A stretch of 64,000 nucleotides of DNA from Pyronema omphalodes (taxonomy: Eukaryota; Ascomycota; Pezizomycetes; Pezizales; Pyronemataceae). Positions 10,361 through 22,828 of the stretch are shown here, piece after piece; within the stretch, counting starts at the first letter, position 1, and each line of letters starts with the position of its first letter. The position numbers were made by a program, and so were the translations under genes. Location of the stretch: NCBI GenBank assembly GCA_024516155.1, contig JAJJXM010000001.1, forward strand, positions 1,178,001 to 1,242,000, given 5' to 3'. The notes under the pieces are model-generated. The model saw nothing but the letters and a program-made list of their open reading frames with translations, had not been told where the DNA came from and ran no database searches.

Positions 10361-13300
10361 CTAAGCAAAGTAACTCTTCCACAAAACGCCCTCTAAATCT
10401 TCAAGCTGTTCAGTGCTGAAAGCCTATTTTCAAATCTATTAGCAATTTGGACTCTTTAATTAAGCATTAAGAGATGAATAAATACCTTAACATCCACATG
10501 CCATGTATCCTGTCTAGTCTTTTTGAATTCTCCAAGGGCTTGCTTGACACTCTTTCCTACCATGCCTGGATCGGCAGCAGCGCGAGATGCAAGGGTGGCC
10601 AACACCTCAGGCAACCAACTAGGAGGAGGAGAGGTGTAAGGGAATGCTTGTACCAAAGCACCCAAACCTAATACTGCGGCATGGCGCATCAGGATTGTCT
10701 TAGTATAATCAGGAGTAGGGGTTCCAGAAGGGGTTCCGGCGGGGGCTCTCTTAGGCAGGGGATTCTGAATAAGCATATTCGTGAATTTCGTCTTAAGATC
10801 CTGCAAAATGCCCTCACGAAGTCGAACTGGAGAACAGCGAATCATTCCCGACAAAGTTGCAGCGGCACCGAGACGGACTTCCAACTGAGAGTCTTCGAGC
10901 ATGGTCGAGACTGAAGTGAACAAACGCTCTTGCTCTTCGCTAGAGATAAGGAATAGCCGGCGGAAATACAAGACTTGCATGTTGATCAAGACCCTGAGGC
11001 GCTGATGCCAAAGAGTGGAAGTGGTTCCAATCTCAATGAGTGATGAGATAAAGTCGTGGTCTTGATTTGCAGGAAGAGGAATGTTCGGTAAGTGACGGAA
11101 GACATGGTAGGCCAACGACATCAGTTCCGGGTCTTCCTTAATGTCCATCATGTGGAGCATCTCCCGCATGAAGTATTTCGAAAAGAATGGAGTGAGCTGA
11201 GTGCATTCATAGGACGATAATATTGTCTCTAGCCAGAGCAATACAGTCTTACTTGCAGATGTATAAGAAGACTGAGATTGCTGTCCGGCAGGACGCTCAT
11301 GCCGCCACTTCTCCAGTCTAGCAAATACATCTTCCATTATTGCGGTAAATTCGGCTGTAGGCTGGTATGTAGGCAATCCTACTGATGTTGCGGCTTGAGC
11401 ATTCATCAGCGCCTCCACGCTGCTATATGAAGGATGGTATCTGCTGCGGTAGATAATTCCAAGCGTTCCTCCTACTGCCTCTCGGACACCTAAAGAAATC
11501 TTCTGTTAGAATTTTTGTTGGAAACACAACCAGAGACGATTTTACCTTTGTAAGGGTGGTCAAGATGTGCAAGGAAATCCTTGATGATAGGTTCTTCGCC
11601 TTGGAAATGCCAGCCGGACTCCGAAATGCATTGCTGCAACAGCTTAACTTTGGAGCTTTCTTTGAACGCGGCGTTTGATGACATATCCAGGCGGAAAGAT
11701 ATGAGCCACTCGACAATAGGCCACGATCTTCGGGGATCCTTTCCTGCCTATAATTTTGGTCAGAATTCGCTTGGAACCGAGTATGTTTTCACTTACCAAT
11801 ATCAAATGCAAGAAAGATATCCAGTACGAGACGTTTTCAGGGGTTAATCCATCCTCAAATATACCCTTAGTAATTGGGAAGACAAACTCCCACATCTTGT
11901 CCGCATTTTCCTTAGTGGATTCCCGATATGATAACACCAGGGCTCCTAGAATCTCTGCTGTGGCACGATGCTGATGTTTGTCACTACCATCGCCCAATGC
12001 CTCAATGGCCTCTTCCTTGAGATCATCAAATGTGACAGCAGAAACTCCGTCCCTGACAAGATTGAACGCAAACTGGAGCAACATGGAGCTAGCCATCCTG
12101 AACCTATCTTGAATACCGTCACGAGGCTCCTGCTTTAGATAACCGAAAAATGTGGAAAACCATTCGCGAGTCAAACAACTACCAATGGTCTCCCGTGCAG
12201 TACTTTCAGTTTCGTCATAAGTTAAACCTTCGTCGGGATTAACTTTCATAGCAGGGAATTCTTTCCCCCACGCTAGCCAACCAGGATAATCGAGATCAAC
12301 AAAATATTCTGCTTCCGGTTTGGAAAATGCCGATAGGAACCGGTTTGTCCATTCAGGGTCGTCCCTTTCAGCAGTAATAGTCAATTTGTTTGGTTGATGG
12401 TAATCCTCTAACAAGTATCTCTTGATATCATGCAAGCAAGCGGCTCGGACGTCAATGAGACAAAATAGCTATCAAAAATTAGCCTAAAATGAAGTAGAAA
12501 ACGCATGTCAAACTTACTGCTACCAGAACTCCGGAGTAGATACCACGGAGACCTGGGTGGCTGTCAATAGTACCCATCGTGGCTAACTCCAATAAGCTCT
12601 TAGGCGCCAATGTCTGAAATCTTATTCCAAGCTGAACAAGAATTGTAGCTGCGCGTTGTGCTGTCTTCCAGTGCGATTTTTTGACTAGGTCGACTAGCTC
12701 TAACGCCAGGCTGGCTTGTTGTTGTTCAGTCCACTCTCGTTTCTTCTGCAGTTTGGCCTTTTTTTCGGCAATGACGCCTAGAAGATCCTCGTCTGGTGCA
12801 ATGCTGCGAACGAGGGCCTCGTTAATAATGTACTGTTTTTCTGTAGGTCTTCCATAATCCATTACGTGATATATGGCTCCGGAAGCAAGTTTCTGAATTG
12901 ATGGCTTGTCGGCAGTACTGGCAGCAATAAAGGATCTGATGAGAGATGGGGCAAAGCGCCAGTCCCTGCCTACACTCCGTACCAAGCTACTATACAGCAG
13001 CGTGTACATTGCTCCCTTCATACGTTCATAGTCGTTTGCTTTGATTGACTTTTCGAATGCTTTGAGAAGGTGTGGTATCACCAAAGGTCGAGCACCAATT
13101 ATAACCTTCGTAGCAGATTCTCCAGCACTTTGTGCGTGTCTTCGAATGTCGGTATAAATCGAAACGGATGATTCTGCTAGATCCAAGAGAAGCTGCTCGT
13201 CTAGCTTCGTTCGAGGACGTGCCCCGCAATTATGACGAAGACGCTGGTGGTGATACAGATTGGACCGTCGGATTATAAGAGGTCGAGGGTAACATTTGCG

Positions 13301-16300
13301 AAGGCCGCTGACCTTGAATATTCCCGCCTCCGCCGTGTAAAGATGTGTAATTCTGTCCACGACATGTGCCGACCGTTCAATACCCACATCAACGATCCAA
13401 GAGCGGTAGGTCTGAAAGCTGTTAGCATATAAAACTATTGAGATATTAGGTATCTCACAGTGTATAAAGCATTAAAACATGCCACATCATCTTCTTGTTT
13501 CGATGTTAAAAAGACATGAACCCGATGTAATGTGTTGCCAATTCGATCACGCAACTCATGCATAGAGACGTAAAGTGGGTCATCGTTACTCTTGAAGGCA
13601 AATCCTGCAGGATAACGATGGGCAGCCTTCGGCTCGTCATCGGATTCTCCGTTCTCATAAGAGTCACCACCATCGCTGGAATCCTTCATCTCTGTATCTT
13701 CATCCGAACTCTTTCCACGGTCTGTCGTCTCCCCACCAGCCATCCATTTTGGATCGAATAAAGCAGAAACACCAGAGATCGCAAGACGTAGGAGAACCAA
13801 GTTTCTGGAAACTTCGTCTGACCATTCTTTACCAATACCATCCCTTTTTGCGCCATGTTCATCACTGGTCAGTGAGACCAATGCGTTGACAGCCCCCTCT
13901 GCTTGAGAGCTGAATAATTTAACCGCGAAATCAATCTCTCTCTGAGACGGAACATGCCATTTAATTGTAATATTTTTGGGATCTTCGATTTTACCCCAGG
14001 ACTCTATTCCTGAATCTATATCAATTGTCAACCAAAGCGTAACATTAAATTTGGTGAGAACGCACCTTTCCCATTAGCTCTAGCTTGGGTCAAATTATGG
14101 TCGCACACATATACGCCGGTTAAATTGAGAAGAAGATGGTGAATTAAGTTGGACACATGGAACGTCGGAATGCCTCTGCATTTCTGCGTAAGGTAGGTTG
14201 CAATGTCGAACAAGTCCTCTTGATACTTCAATACTGCGTCTCCAACGTGGACTACTGACATGCTTAGAATCACTATATTCCAAACTAGTCCTCTATCCCT
14301 TGGTAGTACGTCTGTTCCTGTATTACGAGTAGACGCTGCGTTATTTTCGTCAATCTCGCTCCGAATGTTTCGAATAAGTACGGGAAGTAGGCGTTTCAAG
14401 GCCTTTTCTGGGTTGGTTTTCGCAAGTGAATTGCAGATAAACGCCATTGCATCGCGGGCTTGGTGTATGACGTGACTTCCTACAAAATCCACCACTTTCT
14501 GCAGGGCAATGTCATATAGCTCAGGTGATAGCCCGGCAAACATCGGAGTTAGAGCTGAAGGAATAGTATTAACGACGTGTTCCTCCGGGGAGTTACTTCT
14601 GACTCGATTGGTATCAGGTAAATTCTCAAGAAGTGTAAAGATACGTCCAAGGAATGAAATGATGAATTCCCCAAATCCTGATGTGGAAGACCTCAGAATA
14701 GCCTCCTCTTGCTCATCAGTCAGCTCCTGGTCGTAGTCAATATTGACATCGGCCCCTTCTCTTTCCAAGCGTTCAACTTCTTGGCCAACCCATTGTAAAG
14801 CTATGTAACTATCCGACCCTGACCCGTCATGCTCTCGAGTCAAATCACACATTGGGATACAATACATAAGCGCTTGTATGAAAGATAAGGTATGCGATGT
14901 TTTGTCAAGATCATTGGCGTCAATTCCTGGAAGTGCAAGGCCCAATAGAGTCGTAACATGGCATCTGAATCCTCGGGTAGTAACCAATGTCCGTGCTAGT
15001 ACTTGAAGAGCTCTAAGAGAGGATGTCGTTCGATGCACTTCGACCAAGCCTTGCATGGCAGGGTAAATACGTTGGAGCGCCCCTGGCAGTATCAATTTCG
15101 GAGCCAAGAAAGCCAAATTCTGCAAGGTAGATAAGGAAAGGTTCATCGCGGCATGGCTTTTGGCGTATATTCCCATGAAAGTGACCTCCCTTAAGCACAA
15201 AACGAAGCGATCTTTCACCTCAGGTGTGAGTCTTCTGTCGGCCGGAACATCCATTTCTCCGCTATTCTCTCTGTTCCATCTCATTACAAAGAAGTCGGCT
15301 AAGTAGTAAATGAGTTGCGAGAGTGTTTTTGTCCAGTTGCCGGAATTGGAAGGATGGAAGAATGTCTCGACTGCTTGTATTAAACCTTCCAGGTTGGATA
15401 AGATGCTATCTGATTCGTTCAAGCATTGTTGTGAAAGCGACATCACTATCCACCTTGCAATATGGTATGCAACAGGGTTCTTTCGCTGGTCACGGTCCAA
15501 GAGCCCGGCTAGCCCGGCACTGAAGTCGACAGCTGGGTTATATGGGGATGTTGACTGTCCAACTGGAATTTCCAGCAACCGTAGAATGGCCGTAAACATC
15601 AAATTTGACTGTTCTGCAGTGAATATTCCGTGTTTTCCAAAAGGTACATGCACTGCTGGCAGCATATCCCGTGCCAACCTGGAAAACATGTCGGTAAAGC
15701 TGCAATCAAATGATTTTGACCGATTAACCATTGCCCATAGACTAAACAACGCTATAGAAATGTTAGTATACATATATTTGGTATGGGGGCAGAGGCCAAC
15801 TTGGAATAAAATATTTAGGTTGTTGCTTGTGACTTTCGGGTGGTGCAGGGCTCGTTGGCATCAAAAGATTGAGCAGGCCTACCACTGTAAAGGCTCTTTC
15901 GACATTTGAGGTAGTGAACTTATGAATGCATCAGAAAAGGTCACTTCAGAGGGCTGTATTGTGCTCACATAAGGAAGGAATTCTTCAAGCATTTCTATAC
16001 GACTCTCGGGATCGAAGTAGTATTGCGCGAACGAGCACATTCTTGTTAACATGCGCACATTCTTTTTCGTGGGCTGATAGCCGGTTCCTGTATCTGATGG
16101 TAACACAATTGATAGAAGATCCTTGTAAAGCGGTTTCCAATCCAGTAGCAAGTCTTTTCCTGGATGTAGATAGTGTTTCCGCCTTTAAAACTTCTTAGCA
16201 TTCTTTTATCACAAATAAATAATGGGTTATAATTATGCTCCATAGCTGTATACGCAGAATGACAAAGCAACAAAAGAAAAACAAGGGAGGATCTGGAAAT

Positions 16301-16729
16301 ATACTTTGTTAATACCATGAACATATTTGAAAACCTCTCAGCAACTGCAGAACCCAATCCGGGTGTCATGGCAAGTTCATAGTAAAGCTTCACAAGCTTT
16401 GCGCGGGTTTTACGTGGTGGGTCAAACTTCAGAGAAAGCCAACCGCGAAGCTCCCTGGACCATCTTACTGCACCCGGTGTAAAATCCCGTGCTTCTATGG
16501 CAATGTAGAGGTTTTTGACAATTTCGTTCAAGTTGGCCTGTCGCTCTGCTTCGTCCTCCACAGGGTATGGCAGGTAATCGTGGTACGGATAAGTCCGAGG
16601 TCTGTAGCGGGACTGCTGGTCACCTTCGTCATCTCGCCATTCAGCACCGGGGCTAGTTGCTCCCGAGCCTGCCTGGTCGCTACCGTTGACACCTAGATGG
16701 GCAATCAAATAATCCGTAAGCTTGCTCAT
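10361..16729 (-). CDS. BLM10: Proteasome activator BLM10/PA200
   Basis: The 1,944-aa HEAT-repeat protein caps the 20S proteasome core and acts in core assembly, nuclear proteasome import and ubiquitin-independent degradation. Ten exons were rebuilt: 16729..16305, 16182..15969, 15918..15801, 15751..14066, 14015..13459, 13411..12518, 12468..11797, 11747..11546, 11489..10486 and 10423..10361. Family anchors are RPRTYPYHDYLPYPVEDE near residue 45, FIPTLFSLWAMVNRSKSFD (BLM10_mid), VSGLRKCYPRPLIIRRSNLYHH, and the C-terminal DUF3437-type block SWLPEVLATLASRAA. The last exon encodes only 20 residues and ends KSYFA, in place of the usual YYA/HbYX tail. Nine introns are 47-122 nt with clear branch sites. 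One donor is GTTGGC, but it pairs with a perfect TACTAAC and restores the frame. The ATG at 16729 is the first in-frame codon after a stop. Confidence 0.93.
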
Positions 16730-18666
16730 CGTCGGAAATTTCGAGCGTCTGGGTTATGGCAGAGGGATGTTGTGCAGTTCGCAACTGCCGCGCCTGCAAA
16801 GCCGGGTCAGTAGACATAATAAACGAAACATAAACGCCAAATTCCAAGCGTTTGTGGACCAACTTACAGTCCTGAACGGAATGTTCAATATGGCGCTTCC
16901 CGGCAAGCTTAGAACGGTGTTGTAAAGCTTGGTTGGCGTGTCAAACAATGGTCGACGGTAGTCGGTAAATACTCGTTGTAAAGTTCCAAAAGCGGCGGCA
17001 CAAAATGCGGAAACTCTGTGTCCAGAATAAGAGAGCCCGAGGAGTGTCAGTCGATGAAATGGGTGATGAATGGGATGGATGGCGGGGCAGTGCAATCTCT
17101 CTGGGAGCTGCGAAGACAGTGTTCTAGTTACAAGAAGGTCACGGCCCAGGTAGTTTCAGTGGCACATCACTCAGCATTGCGCCAGCCGCCAAGCCTGGTT
17201 AAACGAGCTGTTCTGCTGTCCGATAGAGTAGGTGCCTGCGACGGGTCCTGCGTGCATGGAAGGGAGCGCGCCGCGAGGCGGGGCGAAGAGACTCATTTTT
17301 AGGCCTGAAACAGGCGGAAGACATCGGGTTGGAGGACGATTGTTCTATGCGTGGGGGGGAGGGGAGGGGGGACGAGTGTTTCTATGCCTTGCTGGGCGGT
17401 TATTATTATCATTAACGCATTGTAGGCCTGGGGGAGGGGCAGCTGGGGGGAACTGTGCTGCTACCCGTGGTCCAGAGTACTATGTATCTGGGGTCCAGTG
17501 GGGGCCCCAGACAGACTTTCCCGATCCCGCAAAACCGTGCGTAAAAGCGAAGAGTGCAAAGCTCGGACATACGACATTGTCCGAGGGCACGCGTGGTCGA
17601 GAGAGCTGGCGCGTGAATGATGGTCGCCAGCAGCGCGTGACCAGCTTGGCACATCGCTTAGTCAACGAGATGAAGCCGAGCAAAGCAGATGCGAACCACA
17701 GCAGTAGTCGAAGCTAGACTCAATAGACACAATAGACTGGAGATTCCCAAACTAAAGCTGAAGCTCATTTCAAATAGACCTTAGCACCACGAATTGAGGG
17801 CCCTGTCTAAGCTGGAACCATGGAGACAGCTGCAGCAACAGTGCATAGAAGGTATGTCACTGTGCAGAATTAGGACCTTTAGATATTTGAATCTACTTAC
17901 ACAACTCATCATTAACTAAACAACAAAGACAAGAGAGATACCTTTTCAGGTTTGCTGGTTTCATTTTGTTTGGCCATTTGATCTCATCACAGACCCATCA
18001 CTCGCTGAAGATTTGCTGTTTGTCATTCTTTTTCCAAGATCCGGAGCATGAATTTGAGGACATATCCGGAGATATCAATAAGATATGTTTAAAACGTTCT
18101 TTTTTTTATGAATATGACTATTTTTATCTCTCGATATATGGCATTGACTACATTCCTGCGAGAAGCCGCTATGGAAAGGTTATCCAATGAACACTGCTTG
18201 TTCCTGTTTAACGTAATGGTAACCACCCCATCTTCATCAACCAGTATACCCTTTCCATCGGCAGAGTTTCAGAACATGCGTAACACAAATCGAGGCCACA
18301 TGCCTATGCATGCAAAACCATCGTTAGAATAAACATCCGTTTGGTCCGTTATCAATGGCTCCAATCAACTACCTCGCATTTGAAGTTGAAAACGCGGAAC
18401 ATCAGAAATCAAACCACTCATCTACGGAAAACCACCGATAGTTCACGTGGACCTAGAATAAAGTCCATGAACCTACAAATTCTGTTAAATCCAATTAGAC
18501 TAGCCTGAATATGCATCACTGTCAGAGAATATTAAATGCTTCGGATTTAACCCCAAAGCCTTCGGTGTTAATTGCCACTGAGAGTTTATCATTAAAAAAA
18601 TAACGGGAGTCCAATATAGAAAATTTCAACTCCAACGGAGTAAATCTAAATATGTATCCATTAATT
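16730..18666. other. 1.9-kb non-coding interval upstream of BLM10
   Basis: The part to about 17100 is the probable BLM10 leader and promoter. From 17200 to 17700 the sequence is GC-rich with purine runs and carries a spurious 161-codon frame. From 17750 on it is AT-rich with only short frames. No RNA gene, transposon or conserved ORF could be supported. Confidence 0.4.
16794..16867 (-). other. Probable intron in the BLM10 5' leader
   Basis: On the minus strand a GTAAGT donor (from 16867) is followed by a CTGAC branch-like sequence and TTTGCAG (ending 16794), making a 74-nt candidate intron. It lies 65 nt upstream of the start codon. No in-frame coding extension results from joining it, so it would be a 5' UTR intron. 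Confidence 0.5.
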
Positions 18667-20044
18667 CTAAGCCGGGGGTAGAAATGCCGTAAACAAAACA
18701 CCCTGTATGAGTGCGTACATTACCATCCACCTCACAATCCACTCACTCTTCCCCGGAGCCTCGTCCGCAATTTTTGTTGCAGCCCACCAATACCACACTA
18801 CACACCCACTACTCAGCCTTGTAATAATCTGAACGTGATATCCAATGATTGCCATTACTGCTAATAGTAACTGTGCGGCTGCAAGTTCCTTTATTATAAC
18901 ACCATTTGCCGTTTTCTCTGATGATTGATTCACTCCCCATATGCCTGACTGTATTAGCACAAAAAGCGTTGGTGCTGCGAGCAAAAAAAGCGGGACATTA
19001 GGCAGGGTCCAGTATCTGAATGGTCCGACGTTCCTATAAACGATTAGATAAACCGCTTGGGTCAAACAATGGAATGCATTACCAGTAGAGTTCTTGAACA
19101 AAGGTGTAGATACTAGGGATAATCTTGGTGCACCATGGACGTAGTGCCTCTGGGGAACAGAATTCCTGATATGCGATATACTGGGGTACTACCAAACCCG
19201 CACCAACTATGAGGCCACCAATGCCTAGTACCCCAACTCTGAAAATTGAAAATTTGAGTAATGCTGAAATAAAGGCTGCAAAGAATAAGATGCCGTTTAG
19301 GAGCCCATTGCTACGGACTGTACATGCGGCAAAAAATGTAGTAGCACTCAACACAGTGAGGATACTGCCGTAAATGTGCCGTTGAGCTTTTATGACTGAT
19401 AAGGAACGAGCAAAAACGTAGGTTCCGAAAAAGGCGAGGAATGAGAATAAACTCTCACTATAAGGAGCCGAAAGGAAGAGTCCAGCCGGCGAGATAATGT
19501 GAAGCACGGCTGCCAACCAGGCGATTTGTTTAGGGCGGGGATTATTGGTGCATTGGAGGGTCAAGTAATAGAGGACGAAGACTGATGCTAAATGGCACGC
19601 GTTCGAAATAATAATCGCACTGACAATTTCAACAGTAGGATGGCCAAGAGAACTGTAGCCGGGAATCATCGAAAACACTGTAATTATTGTAAATATTTGA
19701 TTTAACTTCTCCCAGATGAAGCATCTACCTTGAGTTACGAGGGAAATTGATTGAGTGTATCCCCATCCAAAAGCCCATTCTTGCTCATTCGCATACCCGC
19801 GCTCCGCAGCTTTGATAAAGTAAATTGCATCCCAGCGAGTCAAACCAGTGCAAAACACTTCCAACAGCCGGGCTCCGATACCCGTGGCCGCAATCCCATC
19901 CGACTGTAGCTGTGCAAGTGCAGTGGATGTATCATAACTAGGCTGTGGTGTAGCCAACACAATGGAGCCGAGAAGGAGCTTCCAGGCGGTGAAAGTGGCA
20001 AGTAAGCCACGTTCTGGCGATCGCTCGATGCTGTCGAGAAGCAT
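18667..20044 (-). CDS. GPI18: GPI mannosyltransferase 2 (GPI18/PIG-V)
   Basis: This ER multi-pass enzyme adds the second mannose to the GPI anchor precursor, using dolichol-phosphate-mannose. The 425-aa product comes from exons 20044..19729, 19677..19083 and 19033..18667. PIG-V signatures are TRWDAIYFIKAAERGY with EQEWAFGWGY in the first luminal loop, APYSESLFSFLAFFGTY, and RPWC plus IYTFVQELYWNVGPFRYWTL in the C-terminal half. About eight hydrophobic segments are visible. Intron 1 (19728..19678, 51 nt) keeps the frame open if retained. I call it an intron because its 17 residues break the conserved loop and it has good splice sites. The second intron splits the W codon of ELYWNVG. The gene is divergent to QCR6. 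Confidence 0.9.
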
Positions 20045-20317
20045 CTTCGTCAGCTTTGTGTGCTCCTCTGCTGGCAGCTAACACTGTGGTAGGAAGTTCC
20101 GTTGCCTATGAGGCTACCCTGGTCACCAGGCGCCAGCGGGATGACTAAGCGACTGATAGGGCCAATCACCGGCGCCCCATTTCCCGCCGAGACACCAGGG
20201 AACCATCGTCCATTCCATTTACCGATCTCCGGCGAACTTCTTTTTCACGCATCTCTAAACCCAACACTCTCGGAATCCCCACCACAACACATTTCGAGCC
20301 TTCGCATCTCGTCCAAA
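20045..20317. promoter_or_regulatory. Compact divergent promoter, GPI18 and QCR6
   Basis: Only 273 bp separate the two start codons (20044 minus, 20318 plus), so the promoters and 5' leaders must overlap or adjoin. The last 80 bp before QCR6 are pyrimidine-rich with no ATG in frame. Confidence 0.55.
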
Positions 20318-20873
20318 ATGACCGTCGCTTCGTTTTTCGCCGACCTTTACGAGTCCTTGACCGTTTCCGACGTCCACGCCGAGGCACCCCCGGCCGAGCC
20401 CGAGGCTGAGGAGCCTGCCCAGGAGAAGGAGGAGGAGGTTGAGGAGGCTGCGCCCGAGGAGGAGGAGGAAGAGGAGGACGAGCCCGAGGACCCCATGCCC
20501 GCTCTTTTGGAGGGTAGGTTACGATTGTTCTGGATACAATGGCGTGTCGGATCCGATGTTCGGTCGGGCGGGGACGACGGGAGGAATGAGCAACATCAGA
20601 GCAATTGATAGCTAATTTATTGGATTACAGAGTGCGAGAAGACTCCTGCTTGCGCGCCTGCCAAGCACCACTTCGATGAGTGTGTTGAGCGTGTCACCGC
20701 CGCCGCTGACGACGAGAACGCCAAGGGACCCAAGGAGGACTGTGTTGAGGAGTGTAAGATCACCCCGCGTTACGTTTCGGAACGGTATCGCTGATGAATG
20801 ATTTATAGTCTTCCACCTTATGCACTGCACCACCCAGTGTGCTGCCCCCAAGCTCTTCGCCAAGCTTAAGTAA
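20318..20873 (+). CDS. QCR6: QCR6, hinge subunit of the cytochrome bc1 complex
   Basis: The 127-aa acidic hinge protein of respiratory complex III sits on the intermembrane-space side, where it helps cytochrome c1 and cytochrome c interact. Exons are 20318..20513, 20631..20753 and 20809..20873. The N-terminus MTVASFFADLYESLTV is followed by a long Glu-rich stretch (residues about 25-60) and then the conserved cysteine hairpin region. This contains ECEKTPACAPAKHHFDECVERV and FFHLMHCTTQCAAPKLFAKLK, where paired cysteines form disulphides. All three exon joins fall in phase 1 and restore these motifs. Length and architecture fit the fungal family well. Confidence 0.95.
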
Positions 20874-21398
20874 ATGATAAATTTACATTCTAGAGTGATC
20901 ATGAAAGACCGATGGATTGGCTTTGGTTACTGTCCGTAGCTATTAGCTGTCGGTATGGCGTAACGGCTCTATAGATAAAATTGATGATGATGATTCTGGG
21001 GGTGAGGAGGGGGAAGTGTGTGTACATGATAGCTTTGTTTTGTGGTTACCACTCATTTCAATCTGGTCACATGTCTTCCATTTTGGGCTGTAAAATATCT
21101 TCGTACGTCCGGTTCTATTATAGAAGTTTTTTTGCAAGTTTACCTATACGTTAAACATAGCTGGAAATTTTGGAGCCCGTACCACCAACGTTGTCAGAAT
21201 TTGTGTGACGATGTTCACTGTGTCTCACTCGCACGAATGAGAGGAATTGCCTGCGTATACCCCGGACCTCCACTCGGCTCCATCCCGCCTCTACGTCCCA
21301 CTCTTCCACTTCTCAAGTACTCAAATTTTCTCTCCAATCCACACTTCTATTTCTCGACGCAACTCCTTCGTCCTGGCTATCACCAAAAATCACCAGCC
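20874..21398. other. Intergenic region between QCR6 and the HORMA gene
   Basis: This 525-bp interval lies between two plus-strand genes. A frame extending upstream of the HORMA ATG shows no conserved sequence and is taken as 5' UTR. A pyrimidine-rich tract (about 21255-21390) directly precedes the start. Confidence 0.4.
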
Positions 21399-22828
21399 AT
21401 GGCTCAAGCACAACTACTCCGTCAAAAACAAAAGCAAGAACTGGCCGTGCTTCAACAACAGGAGCAAAAACTAGCACAGGCAGTCCAACAACAGCAAAGT
21501 TTACAGATGGTACAGACGTTTCTCGGGGCCTCCATAGGTTCACTTGTCTACTTGAGAGGATTGTTTCCGGATCAATGCTTCGCCAAGATGCTATATACTC
21601 ACGAGCTCGCTGAAGACTATTCCAAGTTTTGTAGTGCGCCAGAAGTTGACCCTAGGCATCCGGGGACAAAATTCACACGTTTGCAGAAAGGTATGGAGAC
21701 GTCTAGGTAGCGATTGTCCTCTTTTACTAACCACGGAATCAGGTGTCTCGAAAAAGGTCGATTCGTTCCTTACTCTGCTGGAAGGAGGTGTCTTCAAAGC
21801 CATCAAGGATAAGTATCTCAAGGCTATGCAGGTTTATATAACCTCGGAGAAAGATAATGTGGACACTGTGATTGAATCATACACATTCACTTTCGCATAT
21901 CTCGAAAACGGAGTTTCTCTCAGCCTAGGTGGTCACGAAGTTACGGTGGGGAATGCCAGCCAGAGTGCAGAAAACCTTACCAGAAGGCTACTCACGATTA
22001 CCGAAGATCTCTCTATCTTGCCCAGTGAGTTCTATTAGTCCTACGCTTCACCATCGCTTATTATTCTAACCCAATGTAGACCATATCTGGTTATCAATCC
22101 AGCTGCACTACACAGATGACACTCCAAATGGATATACAGTTCCAGGCTTCAACCGTCTTGGAATTGGTGCACCCAATCTTGTGATGCAAGGTGAAGCAGT
22201 GAGAAGATGGGCTTGCGGAAGAATGGACTCTGGATTCCATGGGTATGCGGCTTGACGTTTGTGTTGATATCAGTCAGCTAACAAAGTTAGTATTTCTCTT
22301 AACGTAGCCAGTATTTATGGCAAGGGGAATTCGGATAAGAACGCTAAGCCCGACCCAAGGAGAGGTCGACGAGTCGGTACTAAATTCTTTGTTGACGAAG
22401 ATGTGGATGAGCCACTTGAGGGAACTTTACGACAATTCCGCAGCCGTTCCGCAACCACAGTGAGCATGAAGCAACAACAGGATGACATTGTTATTATTCC
22501 AGATAGCCAGGTGCCCGCAAAGAATGTGCGACTTGCCAGTGAGATACCATCCTCGGTTCCGGAATTTAAAGTGCCGCATAATAAGAAAAGGCCCCGGGTT
22601 TCAGAAGAGTTATCTGACTCTGTCAAGAGGCCTAAAAGCCCTCTAACCATGGAATATGTTGCGGAATCCTCTATGGAAGAACAACTTGCCATAGAAGAAG
22701 GGCAGTCACAGTCTGAGACCCAGTCCCAAATCTATCCCGATTCTCAGTTGGATTTACCGGCAACTCAGCAAATTATGGGATCTAGGGCGAGACAACGTTC
22801 GGCATTGGGTCCTCTTAGGGCCATGTGA
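21399..22828 (+). CDS. HORMA-domain meiotic chromosome axis protein, Hop1-like
   Basis: The 424-aa product has four exons: 21399..21690, 21743..22024, 22080..22242 and 22291..22828. After a Gln-rich N-terminus (residues 1-40), a HORMA domain occupies about 45-250. It includes GSLVYLRGLFPDQCF, the KYLKAMQVYI segment and SYTFTFAYLENG, followed by IWLSIQLHYTDDTPNGYTVPGF. This matches Hop1/HORMAD axis proteins, which promote meiotic double-strand breaks and interhomologue bias. The C-terminal third is disordered, with basic patches (DPRRGRRVG, NKKRPR) and many S/T-P and SQ sites, and ends PLRAM. No zinc finger or PHD domain follows, unlike budding-yeast Hop1. Mad2 or Rev7 are less likely because of the length and the tail. 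Confidence 0.82.

Noticed and set aside
16754..17095. 113-codon minus-strand frame overlapping the BLM10 start region
   Set aside because: It spans a good candidate intron and is out of frame with BLM10; explained as 5' leader.
17232..17717. 161-codon plus-strand frame upstream of BLM10
   Set aside because: GC-rich, Gly/Arg-rich composition with no family motif, no splice context, and start well inside a purine-rich tract. Taken as chance.
21042..21398. Upstream in-frame extension of the HORMA gene
   Set aside because: The added residues lack conserved features and include Phe/Ser strings from a CT-rich leader; the ATG at 21399 gives a natural N-terminus.
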